From contig NC_071668.1 of NCBI RefSeq assembly GCF_028554725.1, forward strand, positions 806,001-870,000: a DNA stretch of 64,000 nucleotides, in the 5' to 3' direction. Source of the DNA: Zeugodacus cucurbitae (lineage: Eukaryota; Arthropoda; Insecta; Diptera; Tephritidae). This document shows positions 37,177 to 48,044 of the stretch, piece after piece. The translations under genes were made by a program, and so were the position numbers. The notes under the pieces are model-generated. The model searched no databases. It was not told the origin of the DNA and was given only the letters and a program-made list of their open reading frames with translations. Positions within the stretch are counted from its first letter, which is position 1. Every line of letters begins with the position of its first letter.

Positions 37177-40100
37177 ATGACGACAGCAGTTCCTTTGGCT
37201 CCGTTGGCTCCGCTGGCGTCGCTCCCCGCAACGCGCATGATGATGGGCACAGCCAACAGCATGAGTTCGGCTTCTGCGAATGCCGCGACAGCCATGGCGT
37301 CACTTTCAATGCAGCAGACACATTCCCCGTCCCAGCCGGAGTTGGAGCAGTTGCCGCAGCTGCAAATGCCAACGACGACGAGCATAACAATAGCCGCACT
37401 CGAGTGGCAGTATTTTCAAGCGGTTTCGCTATTTCGGCGGCGAAAATATGAAAAATGCGTTGAGGTGTGCACTGGCATGTTGCGCACTGGCCATGAAACG
37501 AATGTGCAAATGTTCAACTCATCGTCGGAGAGCCACGAGGCCGATGCACAGTTCGGTCGGGGAGTTGGCGGCAGTGGCAGCCTAGTCAGCAACAACTTGA
37601 ACAGTACAAGCGGCTCAAGGCAGGGGCGCAGCCACAACCATAACTTAAAGAACAACAACTCAAAATATGGCAGTGCCAATGGTAATAACAATAAAGTGAG
37701 CATGCCCACGTGGATGATGGAGGGCGTTTGGCAATTAAAAATGCGCGCGCTTACCCAGCGCGTCTACATCGACGATCTGGAGACGGACGATGCCTTCGAG
37801 GGGGGTAAGTATTCATGTGCGCATCTGATTGCCGCCGAAAGGAATTGCACAGTAGCCAAACTATACATATAATCAACACTGTTACCAAGTTGTTTGCAAA
37901 AATGCAGCGCAGTGGATCGTTTACTGAATCGCCAGTTGCCTGTAGCCAGAAGATGGCTGATGCCTTAACCCTTTAATATCCGCTCCAAATCGAATGAGGT
38001 TGGTTTTCAAGCATTCCTCACTCCTTAAACAAGTGAACGGTTAAAACCGATAGAGTATTTGAAAGAAACTCGTCAAGGAAAAGTGAATCACAATTGTTTT
38101 CGATTTTCTCACTGAAGGCACACACAACTGGAACCAAGTATGTTGAGAACACAAGAGCGTCCCCGAACGAGTCCGCCAGGAATCAGGTCTGCACACTCAA
38201 ACGGAGTATAAAATTTCAAATCTTGCGATTATTTTCGAAGAGATACTCGCCAATAGATTGTGATAGATACCGACTTTTCGACCGATGCATTTTCAGAAGA
38301 GCTACATTTTGGCCAGTCCTATAAATGTGTGCTCTTATGTGCGCGTATGTTTGTATTATATATGTGGAGAGTCGCACGTTAATGTTGAAAATTCCGAGCT
38401 TGAGTGGCTTAACGGATTACGATTGCATTGTAATATTTCAGCTGCATTCCATTGGCTTGGCATGGCATGGTATGCCGTGGCAGTTGCGCAGCCGCACACA
38501 TCTCAATGCCCGAATACCCATGCCACGCTTCTTGCATTCCATGGTGTTCAATCACCCTGAATTTTTATTTTCATCTCGTTACTTATTACTTTTTTCATAC
38601 ACAAATACCAATGTATGTACGGACAGACAAACAGGCACACATATGAACACACATACGCTCGTATTCGATGATAATGCTGTGGTGCTACATTTTGGTTATT
38701 GCATGTTGCATGGCCTGATACCGCCCCTAGCTTGTACGATGCACATACTTACCGGCTACGGTGCACTTGTATTCGTATTATATTACATTTGCTTAAATGC
38801 GGGTTCGAGTACTTTTTGATCTTACGAATTTTCTTTTTTTATTAAAATATGTTCATATCTTCTTTATTCTCTATTCTTAATGCTGCCTCTGTGCTGGGGT
38901 CGTACGAACACAGAGAATGAGGAAGTGGAGTTGGAGCGCATTGCCACAGCCGCCCGACCTGGTACCTCAATTAAAACAGCATTCATACCACGACCAACCA
39001 CAAGCACGCTGCATGCGCACACCACGGCTGCAATAAGAAATGGGCTACCTTTGAGCGAAGGCAGCCGCACTGCGAACGCGCAAAGCAAAATGAGCATGCG
39101 GCCTAAATCGGGTATGGTAAGTATAAGGATTTTCTCGAAATTTCATTTTTAAACAATCAAGGCATGTACTTCTACATACGACAGGTACGGCCTGGTACAG
39201 CTAATTCTCGACCAGGTTCTTCAGTCGGGAACCGTACAGCATCACGTTGTGGTACGGCTTCACGCATTCGCGCCTCATCTGCCGCCGCCTATACGGTCGG
39301 CGATGTTACCGCAAAGCTTTATCAGGCTTCGCGACTCAATCCCACGATATACGCCGAACGAGAAGCACTTATTAAAGCACTCTTTCAATTCCTCTACTAT
39401 CACGAATCGGATGTACAAAAGGCATATTCACTATGCGAAGCAGTCATGGAGGTGCACAAACAAAAGCGAACTTCTGGTTCTACACGTTCGGGCGCACCGG
39501 TTGACTGGTGGTGGGATCAGCAAATAGGCCGGTGTCTGCTCGTCCTGCGCTCTCCAAGGAAAGCGGAGACATTTCTTGTGCAATCGTTGGCGGTATTTCC
39601 GCATCCCGATACGTTTTTACTGTTATCGCGTTTATATCAGCGTCTGGGTGAACCCGAACGTGCGCTCGACCTCATCGGTATGGCTGTGGATCGACATCCT
39701 TTCAATGTCACTTTTCGCATCGAACAAGGTCGTATCTTCGATGCTCTGTCCCAATCCGATAGCGCAATGCCAATTTATCGTCTCATTACTAAGCTCAATC
39801 CCATAAATGTCGAAGCGCTTGCAGCAATAGCATTGAATCATTTTTACGATGGAAATCCTGAGATGGCACTTATGTACTACAGGTGAGGCAAATTCTATAC
39901 CGGCAAATGGCTCTTAATGATGACTTTAATTTAGGCGAATTCTCGCTTTGGGAATTCACTCGGCCGAACTCTATTGTAATATTGCATTGTGTTGTTTGTA
40001 CGGCGGGCAAATCGACCTGGTACTACCTTGTTTCCAACGGGCTCTGCTACTGTCCAAGACAGCTGATCAAAGAGCGGACATATGGTACAACCTGAGTTTT

Positions 40101-40421
40101 GTGGCATTGGTAGGTACTCTTTAAACACACATCCAAACACTCACATAAGAGTATCCAAATATATATTTTAAGTATTTAATATATTCGTTATCCACTTCCA
40201 AGTCGACTGGCGATTTTCATTTGGCTCGTCGATGCCTTCAACTCTGTTTAACCGCGGACGCGTGCAACGGCGCCGCTCTAAATAACTTGGCCGTACTGGC
40301 GGCGCACTCTGGCGATCTTATGCGCGCCAAATCTTATCTCCACGCCGCGAAGGAAGTGTTCAGTAACAGTCCGGAAGTAAACAGCAATTTAGAATATATG
40401 CAAGCCCACTACAAACTCTAA
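37177..40421 (+). CDS. BBS8: BBS8/TTC8, BBSome subunit
   Basis: BBS8 is a TPR-repeat subunit of the BBSome, the coat that moves membrane proteins in and out of cilia; in flies it is expected in ciliated sensory neurons and sperm. Five exons, 37177-37804, 38914-39116, 39185-39882, 39935-40109 and 40203-40421, stay in phase and give 640 residues, longer than human TTC8 (about 540). The N-terminal unit (WQYFQAVSLFRRRKYEKCVE) is followed by an Asn/Ser/Gly-rich insert, then RALTQRVYIDDLETDD, a region of RPGT/RPGS motifs shared with TTC8, the DWWWDQQIGRCLL signature, and a string of TPRs to the end (LNNLAVLAAHSGDLMRAKSY). The start is the first ATG before the conserved unit; an upstream X-box fits a ciliary gene. 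The 3' end faces the ARL16-like gene only 165 bp away. Confidence 0.9.
37805..38913 (+). other. Intron 1 of BBS8
   Basis: A 1.1 kb intron bounded by GTAAGT at 37805 and an ACACAG acceptor at 38912-38913. It contains a 164-codon open frame (38325-38819) rich in Cys, His and Thr that looks accidental. I see nothing else. Confidence 0.65.
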
Positions 40422-40586
40422 ACTATTGGCACAGTTAAAATCACAAAAGTTCCAATGGGTTCCTCGAAATCGAGTCTAGCAAGAAACGAAGATGATTAGA
40501 GAAACGAATTCGATGTATGTGATGTAAATAATATTTATTGAAATAAATAAAATAATTATGGAGTATCGAAATTCCTTTCGAAATGT

Positions 40587-41397
40587 CTAAGGGATCTGCA
40601 GCCAGGCATGTATGGCTTCCAAGCCCACTTGGCTAACTGCGCTGGCTTCCACAATAGTTAACTCCTGTCTAATTTCCTTTTGGAGCTTCTAAAAAATAAA
40701 GAAAGACAGGAAAATATGAAAATTAATGGTTTAAGAAGAGTTTGGCGTTAGAGCAAGTAGAGTAGCGTAAATTGTATGAACTTATACACTAGTCGGGGAC
40801 AAAACGAAATGTTTCTTACAGATATTTGTAGCATAAGTAAAGCTTCGTTGCGCATCTGACGGTAGGCATAATCCATCTTAGCCAACACCAGCAAAATACG
40901 ACAGCGCTGCAATCGAGGCTCGGCCAATATGGAATATAGTAGAACCCCTTCAAATACACAAAAGCGAAAATGGAGATTAATTTAGAACAAATGCCAATTG
41001 ACCAACCTGCTGCAGAGATTTGACAAAGATTTGAAGTGTCGACGACGTAAATTATTTTCGATACTTTTTCGTAGTATTGTCGCCAGAGCGGTGCCATTGC
41101 ACCACCAATTTCCAAAACGCGTATACATTTCAATGGTGCCTTCGGTTTTTTACGTTTCACCTCCGTTGCGCCGGGGTCATCCTTGCCATTATTTTGCTTT
41201 TTCTCATTTGGGTTTGAAGAATTCAAAAGTTTTGTTGAAAGATTGATTGTGAAAATATTTGTGCCATTTGTTGGCATTGAATAAGTCGTCTCATCAATAG
41301 AGTCCGGATTCTCTAGAGCCTTTAATAGGTGTGTTTTACCAGCACGCTTCGGTCCAACACAGATGCAGGACATTTGACTAACAAAGCTCGAATCCAT
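40587..41397 (-). CDS. ARL16-like small GTPase
   Basis: ARL16 is an atypical Arf-like GTPase linked in vertebrates to ciliary and Golgi traffic. Three exons, 41007-41397, 40820-40947 and 40587-40688, keep frame and give 206 residues. The P-loop is GPKRAGKT at residues 15-22 (GxxxxGKT). The switch II region reads LEIGGAMAPLWRQYYEKV, with the WDxGG-like pair of glycines of ARL16 in place of a standard DxxGQ. The G4 motif, normally NKxD, is AKMD (153-156). The G5 region reads EASAVSQVGLEAIHAWL. There is no N-terminal myristoylation glycine (starts MDSS), unlike canonical Arfs. A Lys-rich insert lies between residues 60 and 90. It shares an 815 bp head-to-head interval with the U5-40K gene. Confidence 0.8.
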
Positions 41398-42212
41398 TAT
41401 GCTCTCTCGATTAACCTTAGCTTTTGTTTATAATCTTTCCTATCTCTTTTCCTAACAGCACTTTGCAATTAATGTTCTTTTATTAACTAACGGTAAATAA
41501 ATTAAGGCCAAATAACGGTTGCTATGACGCCCTTTAGAATTATTATGATATCTGTGCAGATTTCGAACTTGCTTAATGGGAGGGCATCGAAGGTTTGTGG
41601 CCTAGATGGTCACAACTACTAAAATGGAAAGAATTAGCATGGAAACTCACACATATAAACTTTTCAACTCTTTAACCTTTTGTATAAGAAAAAGATGAGC
41701 GATGACACTTAGACAAGAGTTCCGAACAGATTTGTTTATGCGTCCTTTCATTCATAGGAACTTTAACTGAACAGTCTGGTAACTCTCTTTGGTAATTCAC
41801 TGCCGATATATCGATCGTAGTGTAGGGTGTTTGTTGATGATAATTTCTACGTACATTGGCAGCACGAAAAGAAGAAAATAGAAGAAGAAGAAAAATAAAT
41901 AATCAGCTTGGGAAATAAATTTGCAAAATAAATTATGCTGCAACATATATAAATGTATATTTTTATAAAACATTAGATAACAATTTATTTTATTAAAAAA
42001 AATATAAAGACTTGCACATTAAAGGAATTTGTGTTTACTACTGGCAACTCTTTTCTGCTATATTTTTAATAATTTTGTGCATCCTGTTATATAAGTACAC
42101 TCTGTGATTGTGTACCAAAAAAGTCGCTCAGTAGCAACGTGTGTATTGTTGTACTTTTTTATATTAAAGTGTGTGTAAAAGTTTAGCGCTTTTAAGAATT
42201 AAATACGAAAAT
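41398..42212. promoter_or_regulatory. Head-to-head promoter interval, ARL16-like / U5-40K
   Basis: The two genes diverge from this 815 bp interval, so it should contain both promoters. A TATCGATC sequence at 41809-41816 matches seven of eight bases of the DRE box (TATCGATA) typical of fly housekeeping promoters. A GAA-rich run lies near 41870-41896. Exact start sites are not visible. Confidence 0.5.
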
Positions 42213-43437
42213 ATGGGTACGAAAAGACCGGGCACAAGTTTAGTACTGGCGCATGAAAACAAACGCACCAAAAATGATCTAATTGCCTACACCAATCGTG
42301 ATAAGGCGTTGATGGAATCGGTTTGCATATTTGTGTACTTATATCTCAATAATTATCCCTAATAACTCAATTTTTAGGGAGTTCGACGTACATCTAATTT
42401 AATGGCACCAATAATGCTTTTAGAAGGTCATGAGGGAGAGATTTTCACAACTGAATTTCATCCGGATGGAGATTTACTGCTTTCGTCTGGCTTCGATAGA
42501 CAAATATGTGAGTGTAAATAAAAACTTACCAAATAAATAACCAATTGTGTCCTCTTTGCATTGCAGATATTTGGAATGTATATGGCGAATGTGAAAATGT
42601 AATGGTAATGTCCGGTCACAGTGGTGCAGTCTTAGAAGCACATTTTTCGACGGATGGGTCAAATATTTATACCTGTGCTACTGATAAAACTGTTGCCATT
42701 TGGGACATTGTTACGGGGCAGCGAGTACGTAAACTTAAGGGACATACAAATTTTGTAAATACTGTACATCGTACACGTCGAGGCCTTCAAATGCTCTGTT
42801 CCGGTTCTGACGACCGAACTATAAGAATTTGGGATGCACGAAAAAAGAATGCGGTACACACATTGGAATCGCCGTTTCAAGTAACGGCGGCATGTTTTAA
42901 TGATATTGGCGACCAAGTCATTTCGGGTGGTATTGATAATGAGATAAAAATTTGGGATATACGCAAACAACAACAGGTGTTACATCGGCTACGAGGCCAT
43001 ACTGACACAATAACAGGAATATCGTTGTCACCAGATGGCTCATATTTACTATCCAATTCGATGGATAATACGCTGCGAATTTGGGATGTGCGCCCCTATG
43101 CTCCGGCCGAGAGGTGTGTTAAAATTTTTCAAGGACATCAACACAACTTTGAAAAGAATCTATTACGTTGCTCATGGTCCCCTGATGGCAGCAAGGTAGG
43201 AATTCATTTATGTTATGTTTTCAATTATATCCAAATTAATTTTTTAATTATTATTAGATATCTGCTGGTTCTGCTGATCGATACGTGTATATCTGGGACA
43301 CTACAAGTCGGCGCATAATTTACAAACTTCCTGGTCACAATGGCAGCGTTAATGATGTCGATTTCCACACAAAGGAACCACTGATATTATCTGCGTCAAG
43401 TGATAAAACCCTGTATCTTGGTGAAATCGAAGATTAG
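42213..43437 (+). CDS. U5 snRNP 40 kDa WD-repeat protein (SNRNP40/Prp8BP)
   Basis: This is a core U5 snRNP protein that binds Prp8 in the spliceosome. Exons 42213-42320, 42378-42507, 42567-43195 and 43258-43437 join in phase to 348 residues, close to the family length. A short basic N-terminus (MGTKRPGTSLVLAHENKRTK) precedes a complete WD40 propeller of seven repeats, visible as successive GH...D...IWD blocks: EGHEGEIF, SGHSGAVLEAHF, KGHTNFVNTV, the DDRTIRIWD repeat, DNEIKIWDIRK, DNTLRIWDVRPY, ADRYVYIWD and a closing blade ending LYLGEIED. The RPYAPAERCVKIFQGHQHNF segment is typical of SNRNP40. The D. melanogaster counterpart is, I believe, CG3436. Its 3' end faces the SFT2 gene 304 bp away. 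Confidence 0.9.
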
Positions 43438-43741
43438 ATTTTCACTATTTTCCTGAAGATAAGCTTGTCATTTCACACACGATGTCTTCACATAATATAA
43501 AATAAAACAAAGAGGATTTGTGATTGTAATAATATCAACTATGCTAAAATGTATAAACGCTTCTTTTAATGGTATCACACATGTCACTTTCAGTTATAAA
43601 TTGAGTGTTAAATATTGAAGTGCCTGATGAATAAATATTGGATATGTGTACAAAACTCAGCCGATTCAACGTAAAAGCGCGTTAGAAATATCTTCAAAGT
43701 TAATAAACAGAAAGCCAACGATTTATATAATTTTAATTATA

Positions 43742-44420
43742 CTAAACGGGCAGTGTACTTGTTGAGGATACAGTACTTTTGAACATTTTTCCGAAGAACT
43801 TGATTCCGGAAGCTCCACCGGGAACCGTACCGACTATCATGAATAGAAGGGCGATTATTTGCGCCACGGCAAAGAGAACGGTTAACGCTGTGCTATGTAC
43901 TAACAGAGCGCAGTAAAGTGTCGCTATCAATGAGCTGGTATATGTGCCGGACACCAACATACGTGGCTTTGAAAACGCAGTCTTGAGGAAGGCACCAAAG
44001 CCGGACAAAAAGCAAAACCCAAGTATGAAAAACATGCTGCCCAAAGAATAAAGTAGAGCAAACTTGCGGGCTTTCAATATTAACATTGGTATGTAAAAAA
44101 TGGAGATGCTAAAGCAAAGAGCACCTAGACCTAAGCAAGCAACAAACCCAACAATGCGCTGCAACCGTGACTATAATAAAAAGAGAAATTCGTCAATCAT
44201 CAAATATAGAGTAATTGAAATAGAATGTTTTTACCAATTTAGGACAACAACTGTCTTGCGTGTCTTGCAACCAACTATTGCTGGGCTCCGTAGGCTCAGA
44301 GCGTGTAAACAATTTTCCCAAATCTGGCACTTTGATTTGTGGAATTTTGGCACTGAAGTTCTTTTTTTGGTCGCTTTGAAGTAGTAAATATTCATCCAAA
44401 TCCTGTTTCAAGCTTGCCAT
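43742..44420 (-). CDS. SFT2-domain vesicle transport protein, SFT2D3-like
   Basis: SFT2 proteins are four-helix Golgi/endosome membrane proteins involved in retrograde vesicle fusion. Two exons, 44235-44420 and 43742-44170, join in phase 0 to 204 residues. The cytosolic N-terminus (about 62 residues, MASLKQDLDEYLLLQSDQKK) is followed by four closely spaced helices: IVGFVACLGLGALCF, LYSLGSMFFILGFCFLSGFG, TSSLIATLYCALLV and VAQIIALLFMIVG. The LKARKFALLYSLGS loop and the LPV C-terminus match SFT2D3 better than the shorter SFT2D1/2 (about 160 residues). The ATG at 44418-44420 is the only one in frame before the conserved region. Confidence 0.85.
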
Positions 44421-45682
44421 GGTTGGATATGTGAAAAGTTGGACACAGATAAGATGTGCCACGAATTTGTTTATTTTCTATTTTCACACGAATGAAATAA
44501 CTTAGATAGTTGACGAATCATTAAACAATAGTACAGAGTGATACCTTGATTTCTGTCACAGAGTTAACGATATGCTTAAAGAGTATATACACTGAGCGAA
44601 TTTTATGGTAAAAGTCGGATATCAATTTGTTTATATTTTTGATAAAAAGTTTGTGAGAGTTTTGCGGAATCAATTACCAAAGTATTTCTTCATCAAATGT
44701 AGAAAATACATTATGTTATTGATTCATCATTATATTGTTTATATATTGTATGTGCACATATTGGGTAAAGATGTTTATTTTGCTAGAATTTCAATGAAAT
44801 GCTAGTATGTACTTCATATAAATATTTTCGATTAGAAATAAATCTATTTTTGGACAACTTCAGTTGTTATTATTGTAGCATAGCGCATAAATAAGAATAA
44901 ATAAGAACAAGTTAGATTGAATAATTTTTAAATTTCTCCATCATCCTTATGCAGTTGGAAAGTGGATTCCGTGCGAAGAGTGCATTAATGAAGGCGAGAA
45001 ACAAACCGCTCAGCTCTCAAAATTGTTGCATTATGCGACTCTCAGCATATATTCACCACTGTAAACAAAATATATATTATAAAAAAAAAAATTAGTAACA
45101 GATGATTTTAAGTAAAATAGTAGAAGTGCGCTATACCGAACAACTGATGAAGCATATTCGTGAAGTTAGTAACTTTAGGTAGTCGACGGTAAAGTATACA
45201 AATCAAAAGCGGCAAAATATCTCATAGATATTTCGGCTCTCATTCACCACTAACGTATCTCAGAGAATACATTCAATAGATAATTCAGAGAGAGCAATAT
45301 AGCAATATTTAGTAGCATTCTCTTTCATCTCGCTGCCGTTGTGATTACACGTATACAGCTGGGTCGATATGACAGGGTGCGATTCGCCCAACAGTCAATA
45401 CATGTGATGTACTCTCATCTACTTAAATTTACAGTATTATTAGAACTTCATAGTTTTGTTTATATATTTTATGCAAAGGTACAATTTCACGATCATAGCT
45501 ATTGTACTGAATGTCTTTTCACAAGAAAACATCGCTTTGTATTCCACATTTCACGATGCGAGCTACAGCCAGTTAAAACGAAGAGATGCGTACTGTTGGC
45601 GCGGTAGCTGCGCACCCTGTTTGTAGAGTATCTGGCGCAACGAAATACGCTCTCAGGCGCTGTTGGCCAGCGATTGCTGAAC

Positions 45683-45880
45683 TCAGTCACTGAGTAAATC
45701 GCGATGAGGTTGCATCAAAACAACATTACGCGCGTTTCGTCTTGGAAACCATACGGTAGATATTGTTGTATACACTTGTACAGCAACAACAGCAGCAGCG
45801 TTTAGAAGCAGCAGCCAACAACAGCAAAAGGAAGATATTAAAAACACAAGAGCAAAAAAGTTATTGTAAAGCAGAAAAAG
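45683..45880 (+). other. Candidate noncoding first exon (spen-like gene)
   Basis: An exact initiator TCAGTC (45683-45688, +1 at 45685) is followed by GCATC at +28 to +32, four of five matches to the DPE. The next 190 bases are CAA/CAG/AAA-rich and free of T-runs, the look of a fly 5' UTR, and end at a donor AAAAAG|GTGAAT (45880/45881). No ATG-started frame of note is present. Confidence 0.35.
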
Positions 45881-47843
45881 GTGAATGGTGAAATAAAGTA
45901 AAATGCAAACGGAAGTTCAAGCATTCACTGAATGTACGAGTATTAATAATATAAAATTTTTTGGTAAATAAAACCACTAGAATATATGCATATGAGTATG
46001 TACATACTCGTATATACAAGTTAAATCGTAACGAGTCCGAACGAATTTTTCACAAGTACGGCTGATTCGCGCGCGCCCCCCGTCTTGTGTACAACTGTGT
46101 AGGTGAATTGTGTCTGTGAGTGTGTGTGTGTCTGTTTGAGTTGAGTATGAAAATGTGCTATAGTATCTGGCCGCGCGACGGGTGAAATGTGTAAACCGTA
46201 CGGTAAATTAAGGCGGTCGTTGTATGCGAATGTAGGGTGTATGCGACCCGGCATGGTACGGCGCGACGTGACGCGACGCGGCAAAGCGCAATTCGTTGCA
46301 ATACCCCAATAGGTGTATGTATGTGTGTGCGCTCGTCCGTTCGTTCGTTCATTCGAAAAATGCAATGTCGGTGCATTGCAGTGCGGTATAGCGACAGAGG
46401 CGTGTACTGATGTTGACGCGGTGGGGTGAGACGCGCTGTGAATCGACCCGATGCTTGACCATTGGAAAGTGCAATGATAAAATAAATGCAACAAAAAAAT
46501 AGAGACGTGAATGTGTGCAAAAATAGCAACAACAACGCTGCTATTTTGAGCGCGACATGCATTAAATTAAATGAAAAAATATACAAAAATAGAAAATATC
46601 AAAAGGAAATTACGAAATTTCGCCCATTTTTATTGCGCTATAGCATGTGCCCCCAATGTCTCCTCACACTGCATTGAATGCTAATGTTAACGAGATGGCA
46701 GCAAAATTGTCGCCTTATATGCGTTCAAAATAAATATACATATATATTTTGTATGTATATGTGTATGCATAGTAAAATGCATATTTGTGCATATGTATGA
46801 GTTCAACAAAAATTAAGCAAAGGCAAACATACATACATACATATATCACACGGAATTCGCAATAAAGTTAATTTTGTTTAAGTCATATCTACCCTTTAAA
46901 AGTGTGAAGTGTCAATAATATTTAATAAAATTATGTTTATTTTTTCGTTTATACAGTGATAACATGGAAGAAAGAGTAATTGTTTGAAAGAAAAAGAAAA
47001 TGAAAATAAAAATAAGAAGTTCATAAGCAATACAAATAAAACACGAAAATATAATAATATTATAAAAAAAAATATTAAATAATAAATTCATAGTCCTGGT
47101 CAACTGTGTACAACAAATTAACAATATAAAAATAAAGCTAATGCAAACATACTTCAATAAATAGCAGATTCACGTATAAATCACCATAACATAAAAAATC
47201 ACAGTTCAACAAATTCTTGGAGGTTTTTCGAAAAATATATAATATTTCAGAAACAGTCCATGTGGAATGCTAAAATCTACTTAATCAGTAAGTGTTTTAA
47301 AGTACTCACAAATACATACTGTCGTATATACATACTTACATATGTATCTACTATGTATGTTTACTGAATATATAAATGTACATATAAATATTTTAAAATA
47401 CATTACATATACTTTTTGGTTGCAATTACTCCGCATTTACTATTATTACAAAAATTTTCTATATGTTATCTCTAACATCTGCCACTTAATTTCACTATTA
47501 ATTGAATTAACTACAAAATCTACTGTCGAGTTGAGTTACATAAAGGAATTTTAATTAATTGTTGATTGGTAGTTTTGTTCCAAGTCGATTTAAATTAAAC
47601 GCTGTGCTTTGAAAAGTTTGTATGGAATAATAGGACTTCGCCTTTATAACAATTACTAAGTATTATTTTTTATTTCTACAGAAAAATCAATGATAATACG
47701 TACTATTTTTATTTTCATTTGAAAAAGTATAATGATTTAGTAAAGAATTCATTATTTCATCATTCTACATATATACATATGTACATTAATTCATCCCGTT
47801 TTTCGTATTCACTAATTAATTATATATTTTCTTCAATTTTCAG

Positions 47844-48044
47844 CACTTGGAAACTTTTAAATCCACCCAACCACTCCTTTGAATAAACAAATAAATAGAA
47901 AATGGAGAAAATCAATTTATAAGAAAATATAAATCAAAGTTAAAGGAATGCGATTATAAGTTGATTATATTGTTGAAAAAAAGTTGTGCAAATGGAAAAT
48001 TGTGAAGAACTAACAAATTTAAAGCATAATTAACTCAATAACGG
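47844..48044 (+). other. Candidate noncoding internal exon (spen-like gene)
   Basis: A strong acceptor (CTTCAATTTTCAG ending at 47843) and a strong donor (AACGG|GTAAGA at 48044/48045) bracket 201 bases of A-rich leader-like sequence. No long open frame runs through it. It is the best-formed exon between 44.4 and 57.4 kb and lies in the right order to join 57440. Confidence 0.35.

Noticed and set aside
38325..38819. 164-codon open frame on + in BBS8 intron 1
   Set aside because: It lies between exons that join perfectly in phase, has biased composition and no family resemblance.
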